Source of the DNA: Paludibacteraceae bacterium
Lineage (GTDB): Bacteria; Bacteroidota; Bacteroidia; Bacteroidales; Paludibacteraceae
NCBI GenBank assembly: GCA_024693065.1
Contig: JAILLP010000011.1
Location: 202,087 to 266,086 of the forward strand
Direction: 5' to 3'
DNA: 64,000 bases
Shown one piece after another: positions 47,360-57,334 of the stretch (its first letter is position 1; each line of letters starts with the position of its first letter). Below the pieces are notes generated by a model, which saw only the letters and a program-made list of their open reading frames with translations, made no database searches and was not told where the DNA came from. Made by a program: the position numbers and the translations under genes.

Positions 47360-47728
47360 ATGGGTTTGATAGATTCTATACTCGGTAAGGCGAGTGAGGT
47401 GGACGAAAAGAAGATCAGAAGTGATTTCGAGAATGTCCTTTTGGAGAATGAAACGGTGGAAACGGCTTTCGCGGTCTCCCGCCAATGTCTGTTGTTCACG
47501 GACAAACGAATGATTTTCATGGATGTGCAGGGGCTCATCAAGTCGGAGAATGCCTTCACCTCTGTTCCGTACCGAAGCGTCGTCACCTTTTCCGCGAACT
47601 TCGCGAAGCCATGCACGCTGACGATCTATCTGGTCGGCAGGGAGAAACCTTTCGTGTTCGAGTTCGGCCGCGAATCGGGGCTGGAGACGGCGCAGATGTT
47701 GTTGGCGGCACACGTGGGACAATTATGA
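47360..47728 (+). CDS. Bacterial PH-domain protein
   Basis: About 122 residues. The sequence MGLIDSILGKASEVD..LLENETVETAFAVSRQCLLFTDKRMIFMD is typical of the bPH_1 family, small cytoplasmic proteins of unknown function. I start at the ATG at 47360 rather than the upstream TTG used by the track. Probably co-transcribed with the EamA gene. Confidence 0.82.
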   Translation: MGLIDSILGKASEVDEKKIRSDFENVLLENETVETAFAVSRQCLLFTDKRMIFMDVQGLIKSENAFTSVPYRSVVTFSANFAKPCTLTIYLVGREKPFVFEFGRESGLETAQMLLAAHVGQL

Positions 47729-47750
47729 ATTAAGAATTAAGAATTAAGAA

Positions 47751-47806
47751 TTTTGAAACGTTAGTTCGACGAAGTCAATTTTGAAACGTTAGTTCGACGT
47801 AGTCAA
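47751..47806. repeat. 28-bp tandem duplication
   Basis: TTTTGAAACGTTAGTTCGAC.. occurs at 47751 and 47779 with a single difference (GAAGTC versus GTAGTC). Confidence 0.85.
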
Positions 47807-47841
47807 TTAAAAATTTTTGGGAGGTGCATCCCTACATGATT

Positions 47842-47942
47842 CGCACGACCTAAGCCCTGGAAGGGCGACATCCCCCAGGCAGGGGTGTAAACCCCTGTGC
47901 ACGAAACGGCGGGTGCGGATATAGCCCTGAAAGGGCGACACA
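47842..47942 (-). repeat. Three-hairpin intergenic element, copy 1 (inverted)
   Basis: Read on the minus strand it has GTGTCGCCCTTTCAGGGC, then CAGGGGTTTACACCCCTG, then a GGGCTTAGGTCGTGCG block. The same order occurs on plus at 57368-57467 and begins again at 63953. Confidence 0.7.
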
Positions 47943-47969
47943 TGATAATTATGAATTTTAAATTATGAA

Positions 47970-47998
47970 TTGTAGGGGCGAATAACATTCGCCCCTTT
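47970..47998. repeat. GGGGCGAAT palindrome
   Basis: TGTAGGGGCGAATAACATTCGCCCC, a 9-bp hairpin followed by TTTT, related to the palindrome after guaA. Confidence 0.55.
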
Positions 47999-48199
47999 TC
48001 ATTTGTTATGAATTATGCGCATCCCTACATGATGCGCCCACCCTTCGTTATTGCCCTAATTCATGGTATTGTCCCTCCCATTCTCATTGACATTAAATAA
48101 GAAATAACAAACAAACGAATTATATATTTAAATAATTCCCTGTATTTAAAGTATTTCTGCTAACTTTCTTATTCTTTTTGTAAAGTGTTTCCCATGATT

Positions 48200-48215
48200 G
48201 GCGGTTGATACCGCC
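48200..48215. promoter_or_regulatory. Inverted repeat upstream of the first giant gene
   Basis: GGCGGT-TGAT-ACCGCC, a perfect 6-bp palindromic pair about 130 nt before the start codon. It could be an operator or a leader hairpin; no regulator can be named. Confidence 0.35.
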
Positions 48216-48343
48216 GATGATAGGAAATGTGGGTTTATTGAAACTATAAATATGTGAATGGACGTGAATTGCTTTTCTATGGTATTGGATCATCGCCCCA
48301 TCGCTATGGCTTGGCATTAGTGTAGAATAAAAAATTACAGCTT

Positions 48344-51300
48344 ATGAGAAAAATAATTACTGCTTTCATGATGTTGCTTTGCGCTGTCTGCATGGCGAGC
48401 GCGGCCAATTACCTCACCTTCACGGCCGAGGAGGATGGTTCTTCGTTTGGAATCGTGAGCAACGAAGGAAATAATCCTGACGTGCAGTATTCATTAGATG
48501 GTGGAGAAACCTGGACCGCACTGGCTGCAGGCGATACCATCACGTTGTCCCATAAGGGAGACAAGGCTTTGTTGAGGGGAGATAATCCGGAAGGGTTCTC
48601 AAAGAGTAGGGATCAATATTCAACTTTTAGGATGACCGGGAAAGTGTCCGCCAGCGGTAGCGTGATGAGCCTAATCGATGGAACAGGACTTTCTACGGAG
48701 ATTCCTAATGGGTACTGTTTCTGTAGATCGTTCAGATCTTGCACCAGTCTCACCCGAGCCCCTGAATTGCCTGCCACGACATTGACCGCTTTTTGTTATG
48801 ACGCGATGTTCTTAGGTTGCACCAGTCTGACAGAAGCCCCAGAATTGCCTGCCACGAAATCGGATAATTTTTGTTATACATCTATGTTCGATGGTTGCAC
48901 GAGTCTGACGCAAGCCCCTGAATTGCCGGCTATGACATTGGTTGCAGGTTGTTACTGGGAGATGTTCTCAGGTTGCACGAGTCTGACGCAAGCCCCTGAA
49001 TTGCCTGCCACGACATTGGCTGAACACTGTTATTTGGGTATGTTTAAAGGTTGCACGAGTCTGACGCAAGCTCCTAAATTGCCAGCCACGACATTGGCTG
49101 AAGGTTGTTATACCCGTATGTTCGATGGTTGCACGAGTCTGACGCAAGCCCCTGAATTGCCTGCCACGACATTGCCTGTAGGTTGTTATGAAGTGATGTT
49201 CGAAGGTTGCACGAGTCTGACGCAAGCCCCTGAATTGCCAGCTACGACATTGGCTGAAGGTTGTTGTGCCAGTATGTTCGATGGTTGCACGAGTCTGACG
49301 CAAGCCCCGGAATTACCTGCTACGACATTGGCTGAAGGTTGTTATAATTCCATGTTCTACGGTTGCACCAGTCTGACGCAAGCCCCTGAATTGCCTGCCA
49401 CGACATTGGCTGAAGGCTGTTATTCGGGTATGTTTAAAGGTTGCACGAGTCTGCTGCAAGCCCCTAAATTGCCAGCCACGACATTGGCTGAAGGTTGTTA
49501 TACCCGTATGTTCGATGGTTGCACCAGTCTGACGCAAGCCCCGGAATTGCCTGCCACGACAATGAATGAATCTTGTTATGCATATATGTTCGATGGTTGC
49601 ACGAGTCTGACGCAAGCCCCCGAATTGCCTGCTACGACATTGGTTGATGATTGTTACTGGGGGATGTTCTCAGGTTGCACAAGACTAACCGAAATCCATG
49701 TCTCATTTGATGATTGGAATGACGATTATTCCACTGCCGCTTGGGTCAAAAACGTCGCCCCAACCGGCACCTTCATCTGCCCGAAAGACCTACCTCTCGA
49801 GTATGGAGATAGCAGAATCCCTGAGGGTTGGACGGTGAAATATATCGATGATACGGTTGCGGTGGAGACCAACTACCTCACCTTCACGGCAGAGGAGGAT
49901 AGTTCTACGTTTGGAATTGCCTACAACTATTTTGAGCCAGATGTGCAATACTCCTTGAACGGCGGGGAGACGTGGACTGAATTGGCGGTTGGAGATACAA
50001 TCCTATTGGCGAAAAAAGGAGACAAGGCACACATCAGGGGATATAATGAAGGTGGACTAAGTGATGGGAAGGCTGACGTTCACTTTGTCATGACGGGTGC
50101 TATTGCCGCCAGCGGCAGTGTGATGAGCCTAATCGATGGGTCTGGTTCTTCCACAGAAATTCCTTGTAGTTACTGTTTCATAGAATTGTTCTCAGGTTGT
50201 ACAGGTCTGACGAAAGCGCCGGAATTGCCTGCCACAACGTTGGATAGAGGTTGTTATGCTGGTATGTTCCAAGATTGCACAAGTCTTACGCAAGCCCCTG
50301 AATTGCCTGCTACATCATTAAGTAATTATTGTTATAATTCCATGTTCCGAGGTTGCACAAGTCTTACGCAAGCCCCTGAATTGCCTGCAATGACGTTGGC
50401 TAATTCTTGTTATTCTAGTATGTTCTCAGGTTGCACCAGCCTGACGCAGGCCCCCGAACTTCCAGCCACGGAAATGACTTTTTATTGTTATAATTGTATG
50501 TTCTCAGGTTGCACCAGCCTGACGCAAGCACCTGAACTTCCTGCTACAACGTTGGCGGAATATTGTTATAACAGAATGTTCTCAGGTTGCACCAGCCTGA
50601 CGCAGGCCCCCGAACTTCCAGCCACGGAAATGACTTTTTATTGTTATTCTGGTATGTTCTTAGGTTGCACCAGTCTGACACAAGCACCAGAATTGCCAGC
50701 AAAAGAATTTTTGGGAAAATATTCTTATTCTGGTATGTTCTCAGGTTGCACCAGCCTGTCCGAAATAAATGTCTCATTTGATGATTGGGATAAATTGGAT
50801 GCCACTTTTGAATGGGTCGCAGACGTCGCTCCTACCGGCACCTTCATCTGCCCGAAAGCTCTGCCGCTTGAGTATGGAGAGAGCAGAATACCGGAAGGGT
50901 GGACAGTGAAATATATTGATGATACAGTTGCGGCTGAGACCAACTATTTGACCTTCACGGCTGAGGAGGATGGTTCTACGTTTGGAATTGTGAACATGGG
51001 GAAAAGTCCTGACGCGCAGTATTCATTGAACGGAGGGGAGACGTGGAATGTCTTGGTGGAAGGAGACACGATCGTATTAGCCCATAAGGGAGACAAAGCA
51101 TACATCAGAGGATATAATGAAGGCGGACTGGGAAGTGATGGGAGGAAAAATGTCCACTTTGTCATGACGGGTGCTATCGTCGCCAGCGGTAGTGTGATGA
51201 GCCTAATCGATGGAACTGGCCTTTCTACGGAAATTCCTAAGGAGAACTGTTTCAATAGCTTGTTTAAAGGTTGCGCCAGTCTGACGTATGCCCCGGAATT

Positions 51301-52216
51301 GCCGGCTACGACGTTGGCGAAAGATTGTTATGAGGGAATGTTCTCAGGTTGCACCAATCTGACGCAGGCCCCGGCGTTGCCAGCTGCCACGTTGGCTGAT
51401 TTTTGTTATTATGAAATGTTCTACGGTTGCACCGGTCTGACGCAAGCCCCAGAATTGCCAGCTATGACGTTGGCTGAGGATTGTTATGCCGGTTTGTTCT
51501 CAGGATGCACCAGTCTGACGCAAGCCCCCGCATTGCCTGCAACCACGTTGGCTTATGGCTGTTATGCCTCCATGTTCGCTGGTTGCACCAGTCTGACGAA
51601 GGTTTCCGAATTGCCTGCCACGACATTGACTGTTTATTGTTATTCCGCAATGTTCTCAGGATGCACCAGCTTAACGCAAGCCCCGGAATTGCCCGCTACA
51701 ACGTTGGCTGATTATTGTTATAACGGGATGTTCTCAGGTTGCACCAGTCTGACGCAGGCTCCTGAATTGCCAGTCGATAGTTTGGCTCGTCGTTGTTATT
51801 ATAACATGTTCTCAGGTTGCACTAGTTTGTCGGAAATCAATGTCTCATTTACTAGTTGGTCGAATTCGGGGACTGAAGAATGGGTCAAAAACGTTGCCCC
51901 TACCGGCACCTTCATCTGCCCGAAAGACCTGCCTCTCGAGTATGGTGTGGACAGGATACCTGAGGGTTGGACGGTGAAATATGTGGATGAAGGCTCTGGC
52001 GTAAGCTCAGCCTTGTCCGATGGCATCACCGTATGGAGCGATGATTTAACTATCTTTGTTCGCAGCGCGGAAGGGGAGGTTTCCCTCTATGATATGTCGG
52101 GCAGACGGATTGCGGTCTCCAACTCTGCGGACGAGGAGCGTGCGTTGAGCGTGCCTGCCAAGGGCGTCTATGTGGTCCGCACGAGCGGAGGAGAGAGGTC
52201 CGTGCTGGTGCGCTAA
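48344..52216 (+). CDS. Giant BspA/DUF285-like repeat surface protein, gene A
   Basis: 1290 residues. Signal peptide MRKIITAFMMLLCAVCMASA. Three modules (about 22-509, 510-866, 867-1217) each start with a YLTFTAEED..FGI beta domain carrying DVQYSLDGGETWT, GDKA and MTGK..ASGSVMSLIDG, continue with an array of 26-residue repeats (consensus GCTSLTQAPELPATTLAEGC, then Y..MF.), and close with a W..NVAPTGTFICPK..EYG.SRIPEGWTVKYI segment. The last ~73 residues (VSLYDMSGRRIAV..GVYVVRT..SVLVR) resemble a type IX sorting domain, so the protein is predicted on the cell surface. Arrays hold 12, 7 and 7 complete units. Related repeats in other bacteria and mycoplasmas are linked to adhesion; the role here is unknown. 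Confidence 0.82.
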   Translation: MRKIITAFMMLLCAVCMASAANYLTFTAEEDGSSFGIVSNEGNNPDVQYSLDGGETWTALAAGDTITLSHKGDKALLRGDNPEGFSKSRDQYSTFRMTGKVSASGSVMSLIDGTGLSTEIPNGYCFCRSFRSCTSLTRAPELPATTLTAFCYDAMFLGCTSLTEAPELPATKSDNFCYTSMFDGCTSLTQAPELPAMTLVAGCYWEMFSGCTSLTQAPELPATTLAEHCYLGMFKGCTSLTQAPKLPATTLAEGCYTRMFDGCTSLTQAPELPATTLPVGCYEVMFEGCTSLTQAPELPATTLAEGCCASMFDGCTSLTQAPELPATTLAEGCYNSMFYGCTSLTQAPELPATTLAEGCYSGMFKGCTSLLQAPKLPATTLAEGCYTRMFDGCTSLTQAPELPATTMNESCYAYMFDGCTSLTQAPELPATTLVDDCYWGMFSGCTRLTEIHVSFDDWNDDYSTAAWVKNVAPTGTFICPKDLPLEYGDSRIPEGWTVKYIDDTVAVETNYLTFTAEEDSSTFGIAYNYFEPDVQYSLNGGETWTELAVGDTILLAKKGDKAHIRGYNEGGLSDGKADVHFVMTGAIAASGSVMSLIDGSGSSTEIPCSYCFIELFSGCTGLTKAPELPATTLDRGCYAGMFQDCTSLTQAPELPATSLSNYCYNSMFRGCTSLTQAPELPAMTLANSCYSSMFSGCTSLTQAPELPATEMTFYCYNCMFSGCTSLTQAPELPATTLAEYCYNRMFSGCTSLTQAPELPATEMTFYCYSGMFLGCTSLTQAPELPAKEFLGKYSYSGMFSGCTSLSEINVSFDDWDKLDATFEWVADVAPTGTFICPKALPLEYGESRIPEGWTVKYIDDTVAAETNYLTFTAEEDGSTFGIVNMGKSPDAQYSLNGGETWNVLVEGDTIVLAHKGDKAYIRGYNEGGLGSDGRKNVHFVMTGAIVASGSVMSLIDGTGLSTEIPKENCFNSLFKGCASLTYAPELPATTLAKDCYEGMFSGCTNLTQAPALPAATLADFCYYEMFYGCTGLTQAPELPAMTLAEDCYAGLFSGCTSLTQAPALPATTLAYGCYASMFAGCTSLTKVSELPATTLTVYCYSAMFSGCTSLTQAPELPATTLADYCYNGMFSGCTSLTQAPELPVDSLARRCYYNMFSGCTSLSEINVSFTSWSNSGTEEWVKNVAPTGTFICPKDLPLEYGVDRIPEGWTVKYVDEGSGVSSALSDGITVWSDDLTIFVRSAEGEVSLYDMSGRRIAVSNSADEERALSVPAKGVYVVRTSGGERSVLVR
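48737..51814 (+). repeat. 78-bp repeat arrays of gene A
   Basis: Arrays at 48737-49672 (12 units), 50195-50743 (7 units, the last 81 bp) and 51269-51814 (7 units). Boundaries were fixed by the codon for the residue before the first cysteine of each unit, and the arithmetic closes exactly. Confidence 0.92.
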
Positions 52217-52261
52217 GGCGGCGCCGGCGGGGAAATGTTAGGTGGAAAAAATATTTAGGTT

Positions 52262-55200
52262 ATGAGGAAAATAATTACTGCTTTCATGATGTTGCTTTGC
52301 GCTGTCTGTGTGGCGAGCGCGGCTAACTACCTGACCTTCACGGCCGAGAAAGATGGTTCTTCGTTCGGAATTGTGAACAACTGGGGCAACAACCCAGACG
52401 TGCAGTATTCATTAGATGGTGGAGAGACGTGGACCGCTTTAACTTTAACGGGAGGCAAAATGGTCACGTTGGCCCATAAAGGCGACAAGGCTTTGCTGAA
52501 GGGAAATAATCCCGAAGGGTTCTCAAAGGGGAATTCTTATTCATCTTTCACGATGACCGGGAAGGTGGCCGCCAGCGGTAGTGTGATGAGCCTAATCGAT
52601 GGAACTGGCCTTTCTACGGAAATTCCTAAGGAGAACTGTTTCAATAGCTTGTTTAAAGGTTGCGCCAGTCTGACGCAAGCCCCCGAATTGCCGGCTACGA
52701 CATTGGCCGACAGGTGTTATTTTCAAATGTTCTTTGGTTGCACCAGCCTGACGCAAGCCCCTGAACTACCAGCCACGACATTGGCTGGGGGTTGTTATAA
52801 CACTATGTTCTCTGGTTGCACCAGCCTGACGCAAGCCCCTGAACTGCCAGCCACGACATTGGCTGATGGTTGTTATAACACTATGTTTAAAGGTTGCACC
52901 AGCCTGACGCAAGCCCCTGAACTGCCAGCCACGACATTGGCTGGTTTTTGTTATAAATCTATGTTCTATGGTTGCACTAGCCTGACGCAAGCCCCTGAAC
53001 TACCGGTCACGACATTGGCTGAGAGTTGTTATTCTTCTATGTTCTCAGGTTGCACCAATCTGACGCAAGCCCCGGAATTGCCGGCCACAGAATTGGCTAA
53101 ATATTGTTATTCTTCTATGTTCTCAGGCTGCACCAGTCTGACGCAAGCGCCCGAATTGCCCGCCACGATGTTGGTTGATAATTGTTATCAAGGAATGTTT
53201 CAGGGTTGCACGAACTTGTCCGAAATCCATGTCCCATTTTATTATTGGGATAACGGTGATGGTACGTCTGGATGGGTCAAAGACGTAGCCTCTACTGGCA
53301 CCTTCATCTGCCCTGAGACATTGCCTCTTGAATATGGAATGAATAGGATGCCGATAGGTTGGGATGTGAAAAAAATTATTGATGGAGATACTGTTGATGT
53401 GCCTGTCAGTCGCGACTATCTTACCTTCACGGCCGAGGAGGATAGCTCCACGTTTGGAATCGTGAGATACGAAGGAAATAATCCAGACGTGCAGTATTCA
53501 TTGGATGATGGAAAAACCTGGACCACACTGGCTGTAAGAGATACCATCACGTTGTCCCATAAGGGAGACAAGGCTTTGTTGCGGGGAGATAATCCAGACG
53601 GATTTTCAGGGTTCTTATCACCTTGGACTAAGTACACGTCTTTTACAATGACGGGAAAGATAGCGGCGAGTGGCAGCGTGATGAGTTTGATTGACGGCAT
53701 AGGCGAAACTCTTGTTATTCCTAATGACTGTTGTTTCTATAAACTGTTCTCTGGCTGCGCGAGTCTGACAGAAGCACCTGAATTGCCTGCTGCAATATTG
53801 AGAGAATCATGTTATTGGGAAATGTTCGAAGACTGTACCAGTCTGACGCAAGCTCCTGAACTGCCAGCGACGACATTGGCTGGAAGGTGTTATTCGTATA
53901 TGTTCTTGGGTTGCACAAGTCTGAAGCAGGCCCCCGAACTGCCGGCTACGTCGTTGTATTATGGTTGTTATAGTAGTATGTTTTCAGGTTGTGCCAGTCT
54001 GACGCAAGCCCCCGTATTGCCTGCCACGACATTGACTAGTTATTGTTATGATGGAATGTTCCGGGGCTGCACCAGTCTGACGCAAACTCCCGCATTGCCG
54101 GCCACGACATTGGTTAGTTCTTGTTATTCTGGAATGTTCGAAGGTTGCACGAATCTGACGCAAGCCCCTGAATTGCCAGCGACGACATTGGCTGAACATT
54201 GTTATGAAGAAATGTTCTCCGGTTGCACCAGTCTGACGCAAACTCCCGCATTGCCGGCCACGACGTTGGCGAAATCTTGTTATGAATCCATGTTCTCAAG
54301 ATGCACCAGTCTGGCGCAAACCCCTACATTGCCGGCCACGACATTGGTTAGTTCTTGTTATTCTGGAATGTTCGAAGGTTGCACGAATCTGACGCAAGCC
54401 CCTGAATTGCCAGCGACGACATTGGCTGAACATTGTTATGAAGAAATGTTCGAAGGTTGCACCAGTCTGACGCAAGCCCCCGAACTGCCTGCGACAATAT
54501 TGGCTAGTGGTTGTTATTCGTATATGTTCTATGGTTGCACAAGCCTATCGCAGATTGCTGTTTCATTTGATGATTGGACTGACGGCTCTTACACTTATAG
54601 ATGGGTCGAAAACGTAGCCCCTGCCGGCACCTTCATCCGTCCGAAAGCATTGATTTACGAGTATGGATTGAGCAAGATACCGGTAGGTTGGACGATAAGG
54701 GATATGGTTGGCATCCTCACCTTCACTGCCGAGGAAGATGGCTCTTCGTTTGGAATAGTGAACAACGATGGTAACAACCCTGATGTGCAATACTCGTTGG
54801 ATGATGGGGCGACATGGACCGCCTTAGCGGGAGGTGACACGGTCGTGTTAGTCCATAAGGGAGACAAGGCCTTGCTGAAGGGTGATAATCCACAAGGTTT
54901 CTCAAATGGGAATTCTTATTCATCTTTCACGATGACAGGGAAAGTGGCCGCTAGCGGTAGTGTGATGAGCCTAATTGACGGGAAAGGACTTTCCACAGAA
55001 ATTCTGAATGGTTACTGTTTCTATCGCTTGTTTTCAGGCTGTACCAGTCTGACGCAAGCTCCTGAGTTGCCAGCCACGACATTGGCTGAATCTTGTTATG
55101 AATCCATGTTCTCAGGCTGCACCAGTCTGACGCAGACTCCCGAATTGCTGGCGACGACGTTGGCTGATTCTTGTTATAAATCTATGTTCTCAGGTTGCAC

Positions 55201-57334
55201 AAACTTGTCTGAAATCAGTGTTAATTTCGTTAAATGGGAGAACACTTCTGATTGGGTCGAGGACGTTGCTCCTGCCGGCACCTTCATCTGCCGGAAAAAC
55301 CTGCCTCTTGAATATGGAGTGAGCAGAATACCGGAAGGCTGGACGGTGAAACCTGATAACTACCTCACCTTCACGGCAGAGGAGGAATCTTCCTCTTTTG
55401 GCTATAGCGGAGACTGCTTTCTAGATGTGCAATGCTCCTTGGACAACGGGGTATCATGGGCCAAATTGGGGAAAGAGGGAGAAGTCATATTGGCAAAAAA
55501 AGGAGATAAGGCTCTGATTCGGGGATATAATAAAAAAGGGCTGAATAATGAAAGGGAATACGCTCACTTCATCATGACAGGGGCGATTGCCGCCAGCGGT
55601 AGTGTGATGAGTTTAATCGATGGAACAGGTCGTTCTACAGAAATCCCTTGTGATTGCTGTTTCCGAGGCTTGTTCGAAAATTGCACAAGTCTGACGCAAG
55701 CCCCCGAACTGCCTGCAACAAGGTTGCCTTACGGTTGTTATGAATTTATGTTCTCGGGTTGCACAGGTCTGAAGCAGGCCCCCGAACTGCCGGCTACGTC
55801 GTTGTATTATCGTTGTTATTATGGGATGTTCATGGATTGCACTAGTCTGACGCAAGCCCCCGAATTGCCGGCCACGACATTAGATGGACGGTGTTATGAT
55901 TCCATGTTCAAAGGTTGTACCAGTCTGACACAAGCTCCCGAATTGCCAGCCACGGCATTGGTTCCAAGGTGTTACGATTTCATGTTCGAAGGTTGTACCA
56001 GTCTGACACAAGCCCCTACATTGCCAGCCACAACATTGTCGGAGAGATGTTATGAATCCATGTTCTCAGGATGCACCAGTCTGACGCAGGCTCCTGAGTT
56101 GCCAGCCACGACATTGGCTGATTCTTGTTATGAATCCATGTTCTCAGGCTGTGCCAGTCTGAAGCGGGCTCCCGCATTGCCGGCGACGACGTTGGCGAAA
56201 TCTTGTTATGGCTCGATGTTCTCAGGATGCACCAGTCTGACGCAAGCTCCCGAATTGCCGGCCACGACATTGGCTGATCATTGTTATTACTTTATGTTCT
56301 CGGGTTGCACAGGTCTGACGCAAGCTCCTGAGTTGCCTGCTACAACGTTGGCGGAAGATTGTTATTATGCAATGTTCTGGGGCTGCACCAGTTTGACGCA
56401 AGCTCCGGAACTGCCTGCGACAATATTGGCTAGTTGTTGTTATTCGCATATGTTCGTGTACTGCACCAGTTTGACGCAAGCCCCCGAACTGCCTGCGATG
56501 ACATTTGCGGCTAGTTGTTATGCGTTCATGTTCGAAGGCTGTACCAGCCTGACGCAAGCTCCTGAGTTGCCTGCTACAACGTTGGCGGAAGATTGTTATT
56601 ATGCAATGTTCTCTGGTTGCACGAGTCTCACGCAAGCTCCTGAGTTGCCTGCTACAACGTTGGCGGAAGATTGTTATTATGCAATGTTCGTGTACTGCAC
56701 CAGTTTGACGCAAGCCCCGGCATTGCCAGCGACGACATTGGTTGATTATTGTTATGGCTCGATGTTCAGAAATTGCACCAGCCTGACGCAGGCGCCCGAA
56801 TTGCCTGCGACGAACTTGGCTGATCATTGTTATTCGGGAATGTTCGAAGGCTGTACGAGCCTGACGCAGGCTCCCGCATTGCCGGCCACGACGTTGGCCA
56901 GAGGTTGTTATTATGAAATGTTCTCAGGATGCACCAGCCTATCCCTGATCCATGTCTCATTTGAAGATTGGTTTACCAATGATGTTCCTACTGAGGATTG
57001 GGTTAGAAACGTCGCACCGACCGGCACCTTCATCTGCTCGAACCATCTGCCTCTCGAATACGGATATAGCAGTATACCGGAAGGTTGGACGGTGAAATAT
57101 ATCGACAAGGATCCTGGCGTAAATTCAACCTTGGCCGATGGTATCACTGTTTGGACTGATGAATTAACTATCTTTGTCCTCGGTGCGGAAGGGAAGGTCT
57201 CCCTCTATGATCTGTCGGGCAAGCGGGTGGCGGTCTCCAGCTCCGCGGATGAGGAGCGTGCGTTGAGCGTGCCGTCCAAGGGTGTTTATGTGGTCCGCAC
57301 GAATGGTGGATCATCGGTTGTGCTGGTGCGCTAA
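52262..57334 (+). CDS. Giant BspA/DUF285-like repeat surface protein, gene B
   Basis: 1690 residues with nearly the same signal peptide as gene A, starting 45 nt after it. Four modules start at about residues 22, 385, 816 and 1032, with 7, 10, 2 and 16 complete repeat units. One linker between modules is of a different type (IDGDTVDVPVSRDYLTF) from the VETNYLTF linker of gene A. The third module is very short and the fourth very long, suggesting array expansion and contraction. The final ~72 residues are the same type IX-like domain (VSLYDLSGKRVAV..GVYVVRTNGG). A hairpin spans the stop codon. Confidence 0.82.
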   Translation: MRKIITAFMMLLCAVCVASAANYLTFTAEKDGSSFGIVNNWGNNPDVQYSLDGGETWTALTLTGGKMVTLAHKGDKALLKGNNPEGFSKGNSYSSFTMTGKVAASGSVMSLIDGTGLSTEIPKENCFNSLFKGCASLTQAPELPATTLADRCYFQMFFGCTSLTQAPELPATTLAGGCYNTMFSGCTSLTQAPELPATTLADGCYNTMFKGCTSLTQAPELPATTLAGFCYKSMFYGCTSLTQAPELPVTTLAESCYSSMFSGCTNLTQAPELPATELAKYCYSSMFSGCTSLTQAPELPATMLVDNCYQGMFQGCTNLSEIHVPFYYWDNGDGTSGWVKDVASTGTFICPETLPLEYGMNRMPIGWDVKKIIDGDTVDVPVSRDYLTFTAEEDSSTFGIVRYEGNNPDVQYSLDDGKTWTTLAVRDTITLSHKGDKALLRGDNPDGFSGFLSPWTKYTSFTMTGKIAASGSVMSLIDGIGETLVIPNDCCFYKLFSGCASLTEAPELPAAILRESCYWEMFEDCTSLTQAPELPATTLAGRCYSYMFLGCTSLKQAPELPATSLYYGCYSSMFSGCASLTQAPVLPATTLTSYCYDGMFRGCTSLTQTPALPATTLVSSCYSGMFEGCTNLTQAPELPATTLAEHCYEEMFSGCTSLTQTPALPATTLAKSCYESMFSRCTSLAQTPTLPATTLVSSCYSGMFEGCTNLTQAPELPATTLAEHCYEEMFEGCTSLTQAPELPATILASGCYSYMFYGCTSLSQIAVSFDDWTDGSYTYRWVENVAPAGTFIRPKALIYEYGLSKIPVGWTIRDMVGILTFTAEEDGSSFGIVNNDGNNPDVQYSLDDGATWTALAGGDTVVLVHKGDKALLKGDNPQGFSNGNSYSSFTMTGKVAASGSVMSLIDGKGLSTEILNGYCFYRLFSGCTSLTQAPELPATTLAESCYESMFSGCTSLTQTPELLATTLADSCYKSMFSGCTNLSEISVNFVKWENTSDWVEDVAPAGTFICRKNLPLEYGVSRIPEGWTVKPDNYLTFTAEEESSSFGYSGDCFLDVQCSLDNGVSWAKLGKEGEVILAKKGDKALIRGYNKKGLNNEREYAHFIMTGAIAASGSVMSLIDGTGRSTEIPCDCCFRGLFENCTSLTQAPELPATRLPYGCYEFMFSGCTGLKQAPELPATSLYYRCYYGMFMDCTSLTQAPELPATTLDGRCYDSMFKGCTSLTQAPELPATALVPRCYDFMFEGCTSLTQAPTLPATTLSERCYESMFSGCTSLTQAPELPATTLADSCYESMFSGCASLKRAPALPATTLAKSCYGSMFSGCTSLTQAPELPATTLADHCYYFMFSGCTGLTQAPELPATTLAEDCYYAMFWGCTSLTQAPELPATILASCCYSHMFVYCTSLTQAPELPAMTFAASCYAFMFEGCTSLTQAPELPATTLAEDCYYAMFSGCTSLTQAPELPATTLAEDCYYAMFVYCTSLTQAPALPATTLVDYCYGSMFRNCTSLTQAPELPATNLADHCYSGMFEGCTSLTQAPALPATTLARGCYYEMFSGCTSLSLIHVSFEDWFTNDVPTEDWVRNVAPTGTFICSNHLPLEYGYSSIPEGWTVKYIDKDPGVNSTLADGITVWTDELTIFVLGAEGKVSLYDLSGKRVAVSSSADEERALSVPSKGVYVVRTNGGSSVVLVR
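52658..56926 (+). repeat. 78-bp repeat arrays of gene B
   Basis: Arrays at 52658-53203 (7 units), 53753-54532 (10), 55037-55192 (2) and 55679-56926 (16), all units exactly 78 bp. Within the second array a 124-bp stretch (54094-54217) is repeated identically 234 bp later. Confidence 0.92.

Larger units (their letters stand above)
47729..48343. other. Repeat-rich region upstream of the giant surface-protein genes
   Basis: 615 bp with no convincing gene. It holds AATTAAG repeats, a 28-bp tandem duplication, a three-hairpin intergenic element in inverse orientation, a GGGGCGAAT palindrome, AT-rich DNA, and a GGCGGT-TGAT-ACCGCC inverted repeat. I found no perfect TAnnTTTG promoter close to the first giant gene. 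Confidence 0.7.

Noticed and set aside
47842-47942. CRISPR array or riboswitch near the three-hairpin element
   Set aside because: No regularly spaced identical repeats with unique spacers are present, and the same element recurs as a dispersed intergenic copy rather than a leader of one gene family.
48968-49615. Repetitive minus-strand ORFs (RQTRATIEHTG.. type) in the giant genes
   Set aside because: The 78-bp unit is a multiple of three, so any open antisense frame repeats through the array. No start context or independent support was found.
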